DNA of 64,000 nucleotides from Mycolicibacillus koreensis (GCF_002104795.1 NZ_NCXO01000001.1:124001-188000); one strand, 5' to 3'. Positions 49,706-60,326 are shown, counted from the stretch's first letter. The notes: generated from the sequence alone by a model not told the origin. Numbers and translations: made by a program.

Positions 49706-50908
49706 TCAGCGGGCGACGATCACCGACGAACCGTGCCCGAACAGGCCCTGGTTGGCGGTGACGCCGACGGTCGCGCCCTGCACCTGGCGGCCCTCGGCCT
49801 GCCCGCGCAGCTGCCAGTTCAGCTCGCAGACCTGCGCGATCGCCTGAGCGGGAATGGCCTCGCCGAAGCAGGCCAGCCCGCCGGAGGCGTTGACCGGCAC
49901 CTTGCCGCCGATCGTGGTGGCGCCGCTGCGCAGCAACTGCTCGCCCTCACCCTTGGCGCACAACCCGAGGTGCTCGTACCAGTCCAGTTCCAGCGCGGTG
50001 GACAGGTCGTAGACCTCGGCCAGGCTCACGTCCTCGGGGCCGATCCCGGCCTCGGCGTAGGCGGCGTCGAGGATCTGGTCTTTGAACACCCGGTCCGGGG
50101 CGGGCACCACCGCGGTGGAGTCGGTGGCGATGTCGGGCAGCTCGGGCAGGTGTTGCGGGTACTGCGGGGTGACGGTGGACACCGCCCGCACCGACGGCAC
50201 CCCTTCGAGAGACCCGAGGTGCTTCTTCGCGAACTCCGCGCTGGCCACGATCACCGCCGCCGCGCCGTCGGAGGTGGCGCAGATGTCCAACTGGTGCAGC
50301 GGGTCGGCCACCACCGGGCTGGCCAGCACGTCGGCGACCGCGGACTCCTTGCGGTAGCGGGCGTACGGGTTGGCGAGCCCGTGGCGGGAGTTCTTCACCT
50401 TGACCGCCGCGAAGTCCTCCACGGTCGCCCCGTAGAGGTCCATGCGGCGCCGCGCCAGCAGCGCGAAGTACACCGGATTCATCGCCCCGATCAGGTGGAA
50501 CCGCTGCCAGTCCGGGTCGTTCTTGCGTTCCCCGCCCACCGGGGCGAACGCACCCTTCGGCGTGGTGTCAGCACCGATCACCAGCGCGACATCGCAGAAC
50601 CCGGCCAGGATCTGGGCGCGCGCGCTCTGCAGCGCCTGCGAACCGGACGCGCAGGCGGCGTAGCTCGACGACACCGGCACCCCGTTCCAGCCCAGCTTCT
50701 GGGCGAACGTGGACCCGGCGATGAACCCCGGATAGCCGTTGCGGATGGTGTCGGCACCGGCGACCAGCTGGATCTGGCGCCAGTCCAGGTTGGCTTCGGC
50801 GAGCGCGGCACGGGCGGCGACGACGCCGTATTCGGTGAAGTCGCGGCCCCACTTGCCCCACGGGTGCATGCCCGCACCCAGGATGTACAGCGGTTCGGGC
50901 GTGCTCAC
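49706..50908 (-). CDS. Lipid-transfer-type thiolase (Rv1627c-like)
   Basis: A 400-residue thiolase-fold protein of the SCP-x/acetyl-CoA acetyltransferase class. The nucleophilic Cys is in SYAACASGSQAL. Where classical thiolases carry the GHP histidine, the sequence reads NASGGLACFGEA, so ordinary acyl transfer may be altered. GTG 50908 overlaps the stop of the DUF35 gene by four bases. Such thiolase/DUF35 pairs act in steroid and lipid side-chain degradation, where a complex of both cleaves acyl-CoA by aldol chemistry; that role here is inference. Confidence 0.85.
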   Translation of the reverse strand: MSTPEPLYILGAGMHPWGKWGRDFTEYGVVAARAALAEANLDWRQIQLVAGADTIRNGYPGFIAGSTFAQKLGWNGVPVSSSYAACASGSQALQSARAQILAGFCDVALVIGADTTPKGAFAPVGGERKNDPDWQRFHLIGAMNPVYFALLARRRMDLYGATVEDFAAVKVKNSRHGLANPYARYRKESAVADVLASPVVADPLHQLDICATSDGAAAVIVASAEFAKKHLGSLEGVPSVRAVSTVTPQYPQHLPELPDIATDSTAVVPAPDRVFKDQILDAAYAEAGIGPEDVSLAEVYDLSTALELDWYEHLGLCAKGEGEQLLRSGATTIGGKVPVNASGGLACFGEAIPAQAIAQVCELNWQLRGQAEGRQVQGATVGVTANQGLFGHGSSVIVAR

Positions 50909-51348
50909 GCGCTCACCTTCTTCCAGACGTAGGTCAACCGCTGCACGCCGTCGTCGTCGGTGTAGAGCGGCTCGAGGCCCAACTCCAACTCCATGCCCAG
51001 CGTCAGGTCGGCGGCGAGGGTGCCCTCGGCGACCTTCGCCAGCACGATCAGACCCTCGGCGGCCAACTCGACCGCCGCGATCGCGAACGGCTCGAACGGA
51101 TCCGGGGCCGGGTACGGCGCCGGCGGCGGGTACCGGTTCTCGGTGTAGCTCCACACCGTGCCGCGCCGGGACAACTCGACCGCCTCGAGCACGTCGCTGT
51201 CGCAGGCCGGGTTGGGGCAGTTGTTCTCCCGGGGCGGGAAGACATAGGTCCCGCACTGGGGGCATTTCGCGCCGATCAGATGCGGCGCGCCGGTGTCATC
51301 GGTGGCGAACCACCCGTCGATCGCTGGTTGCGGAGATGCTGCTGGCAC
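50905..51348 (-). CDS. DUF35 Zn-ribbon/OB-fold acyl-CoA-associated protein (Rv1628c-like)
   Basis: A 147-residue partner protein. The zinc ribbon CPQCGTYVFPPRENNCPNPAC (four Cys, about residues 27-48) is followed by an OB-fold with GTVWSYTENRYPPP. These proteins bind and stabilise SCP-x-like thiolases or deliver acyl-CoA to them. GTG 51348 is chosen because TACGCT lies exactly 6 nt upstream. The gene is divergent from polA and is followed by its thiolase with a GTGA overlap. Confidence 0.85.
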   Translation of the reverse strand: MPAASPQPAIDGWFATDDTGAPHLIGAKCPQCGTYVFPPRENNCPNPACDSDVLEAVELSRRGTVWSYTENRYPPPAPYPAPDPFEPFAIAAVELAAEGLIVLAKVAEGTLAADLTLGMELELGLEPLYTDDDGVQRLTYVWKKVSA

Positions 51349-51354
51349 GTCGAC

Positions 51355-51360
51355 AGCGTA
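51355..51360 (-). promoter_or_regulatory. -10 element (TACGCT) of the leaderless DUF35 gene
   Basis: On the minus strand TACGCT is followed by six bases and the GTG at 51348. It defines the start of the DUF35-thiolase-DUF167 transcript. Confidence 0.5.
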
Positions 51361-51431
51361 CCGACAAGTCCGGCCAGAGTTGAAACGTGTTCCAGTCCCG
51401 CCACGCTGGTTTCGCGCCGCCGCCGGATGCA

Positions 51432-51437
51432 TAGAGT
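51432..51437 (+). promoter_or_regulatory. -10 element (TAGAGT) of leaderless polA
   Basis: TAGAGT fits TANNNT and ends 6 nt before the polA GTG at 51444. Sequence at the position expected for a PafBC motif (51415-51423) does not match, so damage control is not indicated. Confidence 0.5.
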
Positions 51438-51443
51438 GGGGCG

Positions 51444-54149
51444 GTGAGCCCGACCGAGAACGCCGCGCCCGCCAAACCCACCCTGATGCTGCTCGACGGC
51501 AACTCACTGGCCTATCGGGCGTTCTACGCGCTGCCCGCGGAGAACTTCAAAACCCAGGGCGGACTGACCACCAACGCCGTCTACGGGTTCACCGCGATGC
51601 TGATCAACCTGCTGCGCGACGAGGCGCCGAGCCATGTGGCCGCCGCATTCGACGTGTCCCGCCAGACGTTTCGCTCCGAGCGCTACCCGGAGTACAAGGC
51701 CAACCGGTCGACGACCCCCGATGAGTTCCGCGGCCAGATCGACATCACCAAGGAGGTTCTCGGGGCGCTGGGGATCACCGTGCTCGCCGAGGAGGGGTTC
51801 GAGGCCGACGACATCATCGCGACCCTGGCCACCCAGGCCGAGCAGGCCGGCTACCGGGTGCTGGTGGTCACCGGGGACCGCGACGCGCTGCAACTGGTCG
51901 ACGACGACGTCACGGTGCTCTACCCGCGCAAAGGGGTGAGCGAGCTGACCCGGTTCACCCCGGCGGCCGTCGTCGACAAGTACGGGCTGACCCCGGCGCA
52001 GTACCCCGATTACGCCGCGCTGCGCGGCGACCCCAGCGACAACCTGCCGGGCATCCCGGGGGTGGGGGAGAAGACCGCCTCGAAGTGGATCACCCAGTAC
52101 GGCACCCTGCAGGGCCTGGTCGACCACGCCGACGAGGTGCGCGGCAAGGTCGGGGACGCGCTGCGGGCCAACCTGGCCACGGTGCTGCTCAACCGGGAAC
52201 TCACCGACCTGGTCACCGCGGTTCCGCTGGCCCAGACGCCGGACACTCTGGAGTTGCAGCCGTGGGACCGTGACCAGATCCACCGACTCTTCGACGACCT
52301 GGAGTTCCGGGTGCTGCGCGACCGGCTGTTCGAGACGCTGGGCACCCCCGAACCCGAGGTCGACGAGGGCTTCGAGGTGCGTGGCACGGCCTTGGAGCCC
52401 GGCACGGTGGCCGACTGGCTGGCCGCCCACGTCAGCGACGGCAGCCGGGCCGGGATCGCGGTCACCGGCACCCACCGCACCTTCGACGGGGACGCCACCG
52501 CGCTGGCGATCGCCGTCGCCGACGGGGAGGGCTGTTACCTCGACACCGCCGCCCTGACCCCCGACGACGAGGCGGCGTTGGCGGCGTGGCTGGCCGATGC
52601 GGCCCAGCCCAAGGCGCTACACGAGGCGAAGCTGGCCATGCACGACCTGGCGGGGCGGGGCTGGACGCTGGGCGGGGTCACCTCCGATACCGCGCTGGCC
52701 GCCTATCTGGTGCGCCCCGGACAGCGCAGCTTCACCCTCGACGACCTGGCGGTGCGCTACCTGCGCCGGGAGTTGCGCGCCGACGACCCCGACGACCAGC
52801 AGCTGTCGCTGCTCGACGAGGCCGACGGCACCGACAGTCAGGCGGTGACCACGCTGATCCTGCGGGCCCGAGCGGTCACCGACCTCGCCGAGGCGCTGGA
52901 CGCCAAGCTCGCCGAGATCGACTCCGCGGCGCTGCTCGCCGAGATGGAGTTGCCGGTGCAGCGGACGCTCGCGGCGATGGAGACCGCCGGGATCGCCGTC
53001 GACACCGACCGGCTCACGGAGCTGCAGAGCGGGTTCAGCGACCAGATCCGCGACGCCGCCGAGGCGGCCTACGCGGTGATCGGCAAACAGATCAACCTCG
53101 GATCCCCCAAGCAGCTGCAGGTGGTGCTCTTCGACGAGCTGGGCATGCCCAAGACCAAACGCACCAAGACCGGCTACACCACCGACGCCGACGCGCTGGT
53201 CTCACTGTTCGACAAGACCGGGCATCCGTTCCTCGAGCACCTGCTGCGCCACCGCGACGTCACCAAACTGAAGGTCACCGTCGACGGGCTGCTCAAGGCG
53301 GTCGCCGCCGACGGGCGCATCCACACCACGTTCAACCAGACCATCGCTGCGACCGGGCGGCTCTCGTCCACCGAGCCGAACCTGCAGAACATCCCGGTGC
53401 GCACCGCACACGGCCGCACCATCCGCGACACGTTTGTGGTGGGCGAGGGCTACACGGCGCTGATGACCGCCGACTACAGCCAGATCGAGATGCGCATCAT
53501 GGCGCATCTGTCCGGTGACGCCGGGCTGATCGAGGCATTCAACTCCGGGGAGGATCTGCACTCCTTTGTCGCCGCCCGGGCGTTCGACGTCGATCCCCAC
53601 GCGGTCACCCCCGACCTGCGCCGTCGGGTCAAGGCCATGTCCTACGGGCTGGCCTACGGGCTGAGCGCCTACGGGCTGTCCCAGCAGCTCAAGATCTCCA
53701 CCGAGGAGGCCCGCGAGCAGATGGACGCCTATTTCGGCCGCTTCGGTGGGGTTCGCGACTACCTGCAGGCCGTCGTCGACCAGGCCCGCAAGGACGGTTA
53801 CACCTCCACGGTGCTGGGCCGGCGCCGGTATCTTCCCGAGCTGACCAGTTCCACCCGCCAGGTGCGCGAGGCCGCCGAGCGCGCCGCGCTCAACGCGCCG
53901 ATCCAGGGCAGCGCCGCCGACATCATCAAGGTGGCGATGATCGAGGTGGATGAGGCGCTGCGCGCCGCCGATCTGACCTCGCGGATGTTGCTGCAGGTCC
54001 ACGACGAGTTGGTGATCGAGGTCGCCGACGGGGAACACGACCGGGTCGAGGCGCTGGTGCGGGAGAAGATGGGCGGCGCCTATCCGTTGGCGGTGCCGCT
54101 GGAGGTGTCGGTCGGCTACGGGCGCACCTGGGACGCTGCGGCGCACTGA
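51444..54149 (+). CDS. polA: DNA polymerase I
   Basis: Repair and Okazaki-fragment polymerase of 901 residues. The N-terminal 5' nuclease (about 10-310) has LLDGNSLAYRAFYAL and DYAALRGDPSDNLPGIPGVG. The central exonuclease-like domain lacks the acidic DxE motif, reading GIAVTGTHRTF, so proofreading is probably absent. The polymerase domain has motif A DYSQIEMRIMAHLSGD, the O-helix RRVKAMSYGLAYG and motif C QVHDELVIE. The GTG start follows TAGAGT by 6 nt. Confidence 0.95.
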   Translation: MSPTENAAPAKPTLMLLDGNSLAYRAFYALPAENFKTQGGLTTNAVYGFTAMLINLLRDEAPSHVAAAFDVSRQTFRSERYPEYKANRSTTPDEFRGQIDITKEVLGALGITVLAEEGFEADDIIATLATQAEQAGYRVLVVTGDRDALQLVDDDVTVLYPRKGVSELTRFTPAAVVDKYGLTPAQYPDYAALRGDPSDNLPGIPGVGEKTASKWITQYGTLQGLVDHADEVRGKVGDALRANLATVLLNRELTDLVTAVPLAQTPDTLELQPWDRDQIHRLFDDLEFRVLRDRLFETLGTPEPEVDEGFEVRGTALEPGTVADWLAAHVSDGSRAGIAVTGTHRTFDGDATALAIAVADGEGCYLDTAALTPDDEAALAAWLADAAQPKALHEAKLAMHDLAGRGWTLGGVTSDTALAAYLVRPGQRSFTLDDLAVRYLRRELRADDPDDQQLSLLDEADGTDSQAVTTLILRARAVTDLAEALDAKLAEIDSAALLAEMELPVQRTLAAMETAGIAVDTDRLTELQSGFSDQIRDAAEAAYAVIGKQINLGSPKQLQVVLFDELGMPKTKRTKTGYTTDADALVSLFDKTGHPFLEHLLRHRDVTKLKVTVDGLLKAVAADGRIHTTFNQTIAATGRLSSTEPNLQNIPVRTAHGRTIRDTFVVGEGYTALMTADYSQIEMRIMAHLSGDAGLIEAFNSGEDLHSFVAARAFDVDPHAVTPDLRRRVKAMSYGLAYGLSAYGLSQQLKISTEEAREQMDAYFGRFGGVRDYLQAVVDQARKDGYTSTVLGRRRYLPELTSSTRQVREAAERAALNAPIQGSAADIIKVAMIEVDEALRAADLTSRMLLQVHDELVIEVADGEHDRVEALVREKMGGAYPLAVPLEVSVGYGRTWDAAAH

Positions 54150-54168
54150 CCTCGGCGTTGGCACCGGT

Positions 54169-54198
54169 TTGTCCAGCGTGCAATCGGTCGAGTAACCT
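54169..54198 (+). promoter_or_regulatory. rpsA promoter, -35 TTGTCC and -10 TAACCT
   Basis: TTGTCC at 54169-54174 and TAACCT at 54193-54198 are 18 bp apart, a standard sigma-A layout. Transcription would start near 54205, giving a leader of about 88 nt before rpsA, in contrast to the many leaderless genes nearby. Confidence 0.6.
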
Positions 54199-54206
54199 TG
54201 TCGGGC

Positions 54207-54230
54207 ACCCGTGTGCACTGGTTCACGGGT
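54207..54230 (+). promoter_or_regulatory. Hairpin at the 5' end of the rpsA leader
   Basis: ACCCGTG at 54207-54213 pairs perfectly with CACGGGT at 54224-54230 around a ten-base loop. It would lie within the first 30 nt of the predicted rpsA mRNA. S1 autoregulates through leader structure in E. coli; the same here is inference. Confidence 0.5.
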
Positions 54231-54292
54231 CGCGACACAAGCAGTCCGTCATCCTGTCCCTACGATTCAACCTGTCCGGAGCAACCCACCAC

Positions 54293-55720
54293 ATGCCAAG
54301 TCCCTCCGTCACCTCGCCGCAAGTAGCCGTCAACGACATCGGCTCGGCCGAGGATTTCCTTGCCGCCATCGACAAAACGATCAAGTACTTCAACGATGGC
54401 GACATCGTGGAAGGGACCATCGTCAAGGTTGACCGCGACGAAGTCCTGCTCGACATCGGGTACAAGACCGAAGGGGTCATCCCGTCCCGCGAACTGTCGA
54501 TCAAACACGACGTCGACCCCCACGAGGTTGTCGCCGTCGGCGATGATGTCGAAGCCCTCGTCCTCACCAAGGAGGACAAAGAAGGCCGACTGATCCTGTC
54601 CAAGAAGCGCGCCCAGTACGAGCGCGCCTGGGGCACCATCGAAGAACTCAAGGAGAAGGACGAGGCCGTCAAGGGCACCGTCATCGAGGTCGTCAAGGGT
54701 GGCCTCATCCTCGACATCGGGTTGCGCGGCTTCCTGCCGGCCTCGCTGGTCGAGATGCGCCGCGTGCGCGACCTGCAGCCCTACATCGGTCGCGAGATCG
54801 AAGCGAAGATCATCGAGCTGGACAAGAACCGCAACAACGTGGTGCTGTCCCGGCGCGCCTGGCTGGAGCAGACCCAGTCCGAGGTGCGCAGCGAATTCCT
54901 CAACCACCTGCAGAAGGGCGCCATCCGCAAGGGTGTCGTCTCCTCGATCGTCAACTTCGGCGCGTTCGTCGACCTCGGCGGGGTGGACGGCCTGGTGCAC
55001 GTCTCCGAGCTGTCCTGGAAGCACATCGACCACCCGTCGGAGGTCGTCGCCGTCGGCGACGAGGTCACCGTCGAGGTGCTCGACGTGGACATGGACCGCG
55101 AGCGGGTTTCGTTGTCGCTCAAGGCCACCCAGGAAGACCCGTGGCGGCACTTCGCCCGCACCCACGCCATCGGCCAGATCGTGCCCGGCAAGGTCACCAA
55201 GCTGGTGCCGTTCGGGGCGTTCGTCCGTGTCGAGGAGGGCATCGAGGGCCTGGTGCACATCTCCGAGCTCTCCGAGCAGCATGTCGAGGTGCCCGACCAG
55301 GTGGTCGCGGTCGGCGACGACGCGATGGTCAAGGTCATCGACATCGACCTGGACCGCCGCCGGATCTCGCTCTCGCTCAAGCAGGCCAACGAGGACTACA
55401 CCGAGGAGTTCGACCCCTCGAAGTACGGCATGGCCGACAGCTACGACGATCAGGGCAACTACATCTTCCCGGAGGGCTTCGACGCCGACACCAACGAGTG
55501 GTTGGAGGGCTTCGAGACCCAGCGCGCCGAGTGGGAGGCCCGTTACGCCGAGGCGGAGCGCCGGCACAAGATGCACACCGCGCAGATGGAGAAGGTCGCC
55601 GCGGCCGAGCACTTGGAGTCCGAGCACCGCAGCACCGGCCCGGCCGAGGAGTCCGGTGGGTCGCTGGCCAGCGACGAGCAGCTGGCGGCGCTGCGGGAGA
55701 AACTCGCCGGCAACGCCTAG
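54293..55720 (+). CDS. rpsA: 30S ribosomal protein S1
   Basis: Four-S1-domain ribosomal protein of 475 residues, the actinobacterial length (E. coli has six domains). S1 domains lie at about residues 36-105, 122-188, 208-277 and 294-363; GAFVDLGGVDGLVHVSELSW and GAFVRVEEGIEGLVHISELS are the clearest repeats. The tail (about 365-475) is acidic and helical. ATG 54293 has only a distant GGAG (11 bases) as ribosome site. A promoter and a hairpin leader lie in the 143 bp after polA. Confidence 0.95.
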   Translation: MPSPSVTSPQVAVNDIGSAEDFLAAIDKTIKYFNDGDIVEGTIVKVDRDEVLLDIGYKTEGVIPSRELSIKHDVDPHEVVAVGDDVEALVLTKEDKEGRLILSKKRAQYERAWGTIEELKEKDEAVKGTVIEVVKGGLILDIGLRGFLPASLVEMRRVRDLQPYIGREIEAKIIELDKNRNNVVLSRRAWLEQTQSEVRSEFLNHLQKGAIRKGVVSSIVNFGAFVDLGGVDGLVHVSELSWKHIDHPSEVVAVGDEVTVEVLDVDMDRERVSLSLKATQEDPWRHFARTHAIGQIVPGKVTKLVPFGAFVRVEEGIEGLVHISELSEQHVEVPDQVVAVGDDAMVKVIDIDLDRRRISLSLKQANEDYTEEFDPSKYGMADSYDDQGNYIFPEGFDADTNEWLEGFETQRAEWEARYAEAERRHKMHTAQMEKVAAAEHLESEHRSTGPAEESGGSLASDEQLAALREKLAGNA

Positions 55721-55735
55721 TCGGCCCGCGCTGGC

Positions 55736-56974
55736 ATGCTACGGATCGGGCTGACCGGAGGCATCGGCGCCGGCAAATCCACGGTCGCACGGACATTCAG
55801 CGACTGCGGAGGCGTCATCGTCGACGGCGATGTGCTGGCTCGCGAGGTCGTCGAACCCGGCACCGAGGGGCTGGCCGCGCTAGTCGAGGCGTTCGGCAGT
55901 GCGATCCTGCAGCCGGACGGGACGTTGGACCGTCCGGCGCTGGCCGCGCTGGCGTTCTCCGATGAGAGCCGGCGGGCCACGCTCAACGGGATCGTGCATC
56001 CGCTGGTGGCCGGTCGCCGCGCGCAGTTGATCGCCGAGGCCGCGGCCTCCCCGGACAACCCGGTCGTCGTCGAGGACATCCCGCTGCTCGTCGAATCGGG
56101 GATGGCGCCGCTGTTCCCGCTGGTGGTCGTGGTGCACACCGAGGAGCAGACCCGGGTGTCCCGGCTGATCGAGCACCGCGGAATGACCGCCGCCGACGCC
56201 CGTGCCCGCATCGCCGCGCAGGCCACCGAGAAGCAGCGTCGCGCTGTGGCCGACGTGTGGCTGGACAACTCCGGCACCCCGGACCAGTTGGCCGCCGACG
56301 CCCGGGCCCTGTGGCAACAGCGCATCGCGCCGTTCGCTGCCAACCTGGAGGCCGGCCGCTCGGTGCCGGCACCGCTGCGGGTCAGTGCCGCCGACCCGAC
56401 CTGGCCGGAGCAGGCGGCCCGCATCACCGCCCGGCTGTCCACGGCGTGCGGGCATCACGCGGTGCGGGTCGACCACATCGGGTCGACCGCAGTGGCCGGA
56501 CTGGACGCCAAGGATGTCATCGACGTACAGGTGACCGTAAGGTCCCTCGAGGATGCCGACGCGGTGGCCGAGAACATCCGCGCCGCCGGGTATCCGCGGT
56601 GGGAGACGGTCAGCGCCGACATGGCCAAACCCGACCCCCGTAGCACCGTGGCCGAGTTCGACCATAACGATGATGTGGCGTTGTGGCAGAAGCGATTCCA
56701 CGCATCCGCCGACCCGGGTCGGCCCACGCACGTGCACATCCGGGTGGACGGCTGGCCCAACCAGCAGTTCGCGCTGCTGTTCGTCGACTGGCTACGCGTC
56801 AACCCGGATCTGCACGCCGAGTATCTGGCCGTCAAGCGCGACGCCGAACGGGCGGCCTCCACCGGGGAAGCGATCGCAGACTACGCCGAGGCGAAAGAGC
56901 CGTGGCTCGTCGACGCGTATCGGCGCGCCTGGCAATGGGCCGACACCGTCGACTGGCGTCCCAGCGGTTCGTAA
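55736..56974 (+). CDS. coaE: Dephospho-CoA kinase fused to a GrpB (UPF0157) domain
   Basis: Last enzyme of CoA synthesis. Residues 1-200 are the kinase: P-loop GLTGGIGAGKST, DGDVLAREVV and VVVEDIPLLVESG. Residues about 210-405 are a GrpB/UPF0157 nucleotidyltransferase-like domain (VRVDHIGSTAVAGLDAKDVID, HVHIRVDG). The two-domain form, 412 residues, is standard in mycobacteria (about 407 in M. tuberculosis). The added domain's job is uncertain; it has been proposed to help folding or regulation. The gene starts 15 bp after rpsA. Confidence 0.95.
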   Translation: MLRIGLTGGIGAGKSTVARTFSDCGGVIVDGDVLAREVVEPGTEGLAALVEAFGSAILQPDGTLDRPALAALAFSDESRRATLNGIVHPLVAGRRAQLIAEAAASPDNPVVVEDIPLLVESGMAPLFPLVVVVHTEEQTRVSRLIEHRGMTAADARARIAAQATEKQRRAVADVWLDNSGTPDQLAADARALWQQRIAPFAANLEAGRSVPAPLRVSAADPTWPEQAARITARLSTACGHHAVRVDHIGSTAVAGLDAKDVIDVQVTVRSLEDADAVAENIRAAGYPRWETVSADMAKPDPRSTVAEFDHNDDVALWQKRFHASADPGRPTHVHIRVDGWPNQQFALLFVDWLRVNPDLHAEYLAVKRDAERAASTGEAIADYAEAKEPWLVDAYRRAWQWADTVDWRPSGS

Positions 56975-57004
56975 ACCGGGCTAGAAACCGGACTTGAGAC
57001 CTGA

Positions 57005-57442
57005 CTAGGCGGGGGAGTCCGCAGCGGGGGCGGCATGCAGCGGCGCCCCGCAGGTCGCCACCCCGCCCTCATCGGAGCCCGGCTGGGCGGAGACCATCTC
57101 ATCGGTCTGCACCGCGACCGCATCGTCCACCTGGATCTCGCAGTGCACGTTGGCCGAGTACGGCCACGGCAGCCGGATCTCCATGCCGGCTTTGGCCGGG
57201 TCATCGAGCACGGCGTTGGCCTCGAACACCCGGCCGGGGAGGGCGCTCAGCGGGGAGCTGCTGGTCTGCCCGTCACCGGTGACGAAGGTGGCCTCTCCAC
57301 CGGGGGCGACACCATCGACGCGGGCCAGGTAGGTGATGTTGTGCAGTTCGTCGCCGTCGGCGACGGCGACCGGCGCCAGGGCCCAGCCCGCGCCGAACAG
57401 CGCGGCGGCCACGGCGGCGCCCACTCGGATGCTGACGTTCAT
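57005..57442 (-). CDS. Small secreted protein, function unknown
   Basis: A 145-residue protein with a Sec signal peptide (residues 1-28, cleavage after APVAVA before DGDEL). The mature part is about 117 residues with beta-rich composition, a HNITYLARVDG start and two Cys (NVHCEIQ and VATCGAP) that could form a disulfide. It resembles mycobacterial low-molecular-weight secreted proteins in layout, but I cannot assign a family. ATG 57442 lies 11 bp after the DUF402 stop, so co-transcription with that gene is likely. Confidence 0.7.
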   Translation of the reverse strand: MNVSIRVGAAVAAALFGAGWALAPVAVADGDELHNITYLARVDGVAPGGEATFVTGDGQTSSSPLSALPGRVFEANAVLDDPAKAGMEIRLPWPYSANVHCEIQVDDAVAVQTDEMVSAQPGSDEGGVATCGAPLHAAPAADSPA

Positions 57443-57453
57443 GCCTGCTGACC

Positions 57454-57960
57454 CTACCGCCGCTGCCAGGTGAGCTCCATGCCGTGGGTGGTCAGCCAAC
57501 GGTGCAGGTCATAGCCGTGGGCGGCCAGACCGTCGACGGCACGCACCGCGCGGCGCACCGCCCGATCGGCGCTGGTCGCATCCAGTAGGCCGTCGCGGAC
57601 CGCGATCGCCAACTCGTCGGCGTCCTCCAGGTCGACCCCCACGCCGGTGCGCACCACCAGGTCCAAGTAGTGGTCCACCGAATGCCACACGGCGGCGCCC
57701 GGCGTGTACTCGCCGATGTCGAGGTAGAAGTCCTGGTCACGGTGGTGGCCGGGGGTGAAGTCGAACACAGTGACCCGCAGCCCCAGTGCCGGCAGCAGCC
57801 AGGACTGCAGGTAGTGGAAGTCGGCGCGGCCGGGGGTGGGGCGGGCCAGATACAGCCCCCAGGGGTGCACCGTGTAGGTGTCGACCGTCCGCACGATCCC
57901 CTTCGGGTCGGTGTTGGTGTGATTGAGCAGGTCAAACGTCTCCCGTTTGGGTGGGTGCAC
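57454..57960 (-). CDS. DUF402 family protein (Rv1632c-like)
   Basis: A 168-residue protein with the DUF402 core: DTYTVHPWGLYLAR, QSWLLPALGLRVTVFDF and DFYLDIGEYT, with conserved acidic residues that bind metal in related phosphatases acting on nucleotides. Its own activity is unknown. GTG 57960 is chosen because TAGGGT stands exactly 7 nt upstream. The gene is divergent from uvrB, with the 79-bp double palindrome between them. Confidence 0.75.
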   Translation of the reverse strand: MHPPKRETFDLLNHTNTDPKGIVRTVDTYTVHPWGLYLARPTPGRADFHYLQSWLLPALGLRVTVFDFTPGHHRDQDFYLDIGEYTPGAAVWHSVDHYLDLVVRTGVGVDLEDADELAIAVRDGLLDATSADRAVRRAVRAVDGLAAHGYDLHRWLTTHGMELTWQRR

Positions 57961-57967
57961 GGCCGTG

Positions 57968-57973
57968 ACCCTA
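57968..57973 (-). promoter_or_regulatory. -10 element (TAGGGT) of the leaderless DUF402 gene
   Basis: On the minus strand TAGGGT is followed by seven bases and the GTG at 57960. It is identical in sequence and nearly in spacing to the bioQ -10 box. Confidence 0.5.
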
Positions 57974-57999
57974 CCCGCGGACCGCCGAGGGCCGTGACG

Positions 58000-58078
58000 C
58001 TGCTGAGATCGATGCTCCAGCGGACATACGGGTGCCATTTTCGGGCCCGTATGTCCATATGGGTGTCGATCTCAGCAG
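58000..58078. repeat. Symmetric 79-bp double inverted repeat upstream of uvrB
   Basis: The outer arms (58000-58012 and 58066-58078, 13 bp, CTGCTGAGATCGA) pair perfectly. The inner arms (58022-58032 and 58046-58056, 11 bp, GGACATACGGG) also pair perfectly. Each pair of arms is separated by nine unpaired bases on both sides, and the central loop is 13 bases. It ends 58 bp before the uvrB start. It could form a cruciform or long hairpin. No flanking target duplication or second copy was seen in this window. Confidence 0.85.
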
Positions 58079-58106
58079 TGACCGGGCCCACCGGCGGCCG
58101 GTGGCA

Positions 58107-58129
58107 CTGTCCGAACGCACGCTTACCCT
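58107..58129 (+). promoter_or_regulatory. uvrB leaderless promoter with weak PafBC-type motif
   Basis: TACCCT at 58124-58129 ends 7 nt before the ATG at 58137. CTGTCCGAA at 58107-58115 sits exactly eight bases upstream of it and matches five of nine positions of the RecA-NDp/PafBC consensus TTGTCRGTG, including the TGTC core. Damage control is plausible but weak on sequence alone. Confidence 0.45.
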
Positions 58130-58136
58130 GGTGACC

Positions 58137-60322
<2,186 letters not shown>

Positions 60323-60326
<4 letters not shown>

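Noticed and set aside
51415..51437. PafBC motif at the polA promoter
   Set aside because: The nine bases at the required distance (CGCCGCCGC) share nothing useful with the consensus.
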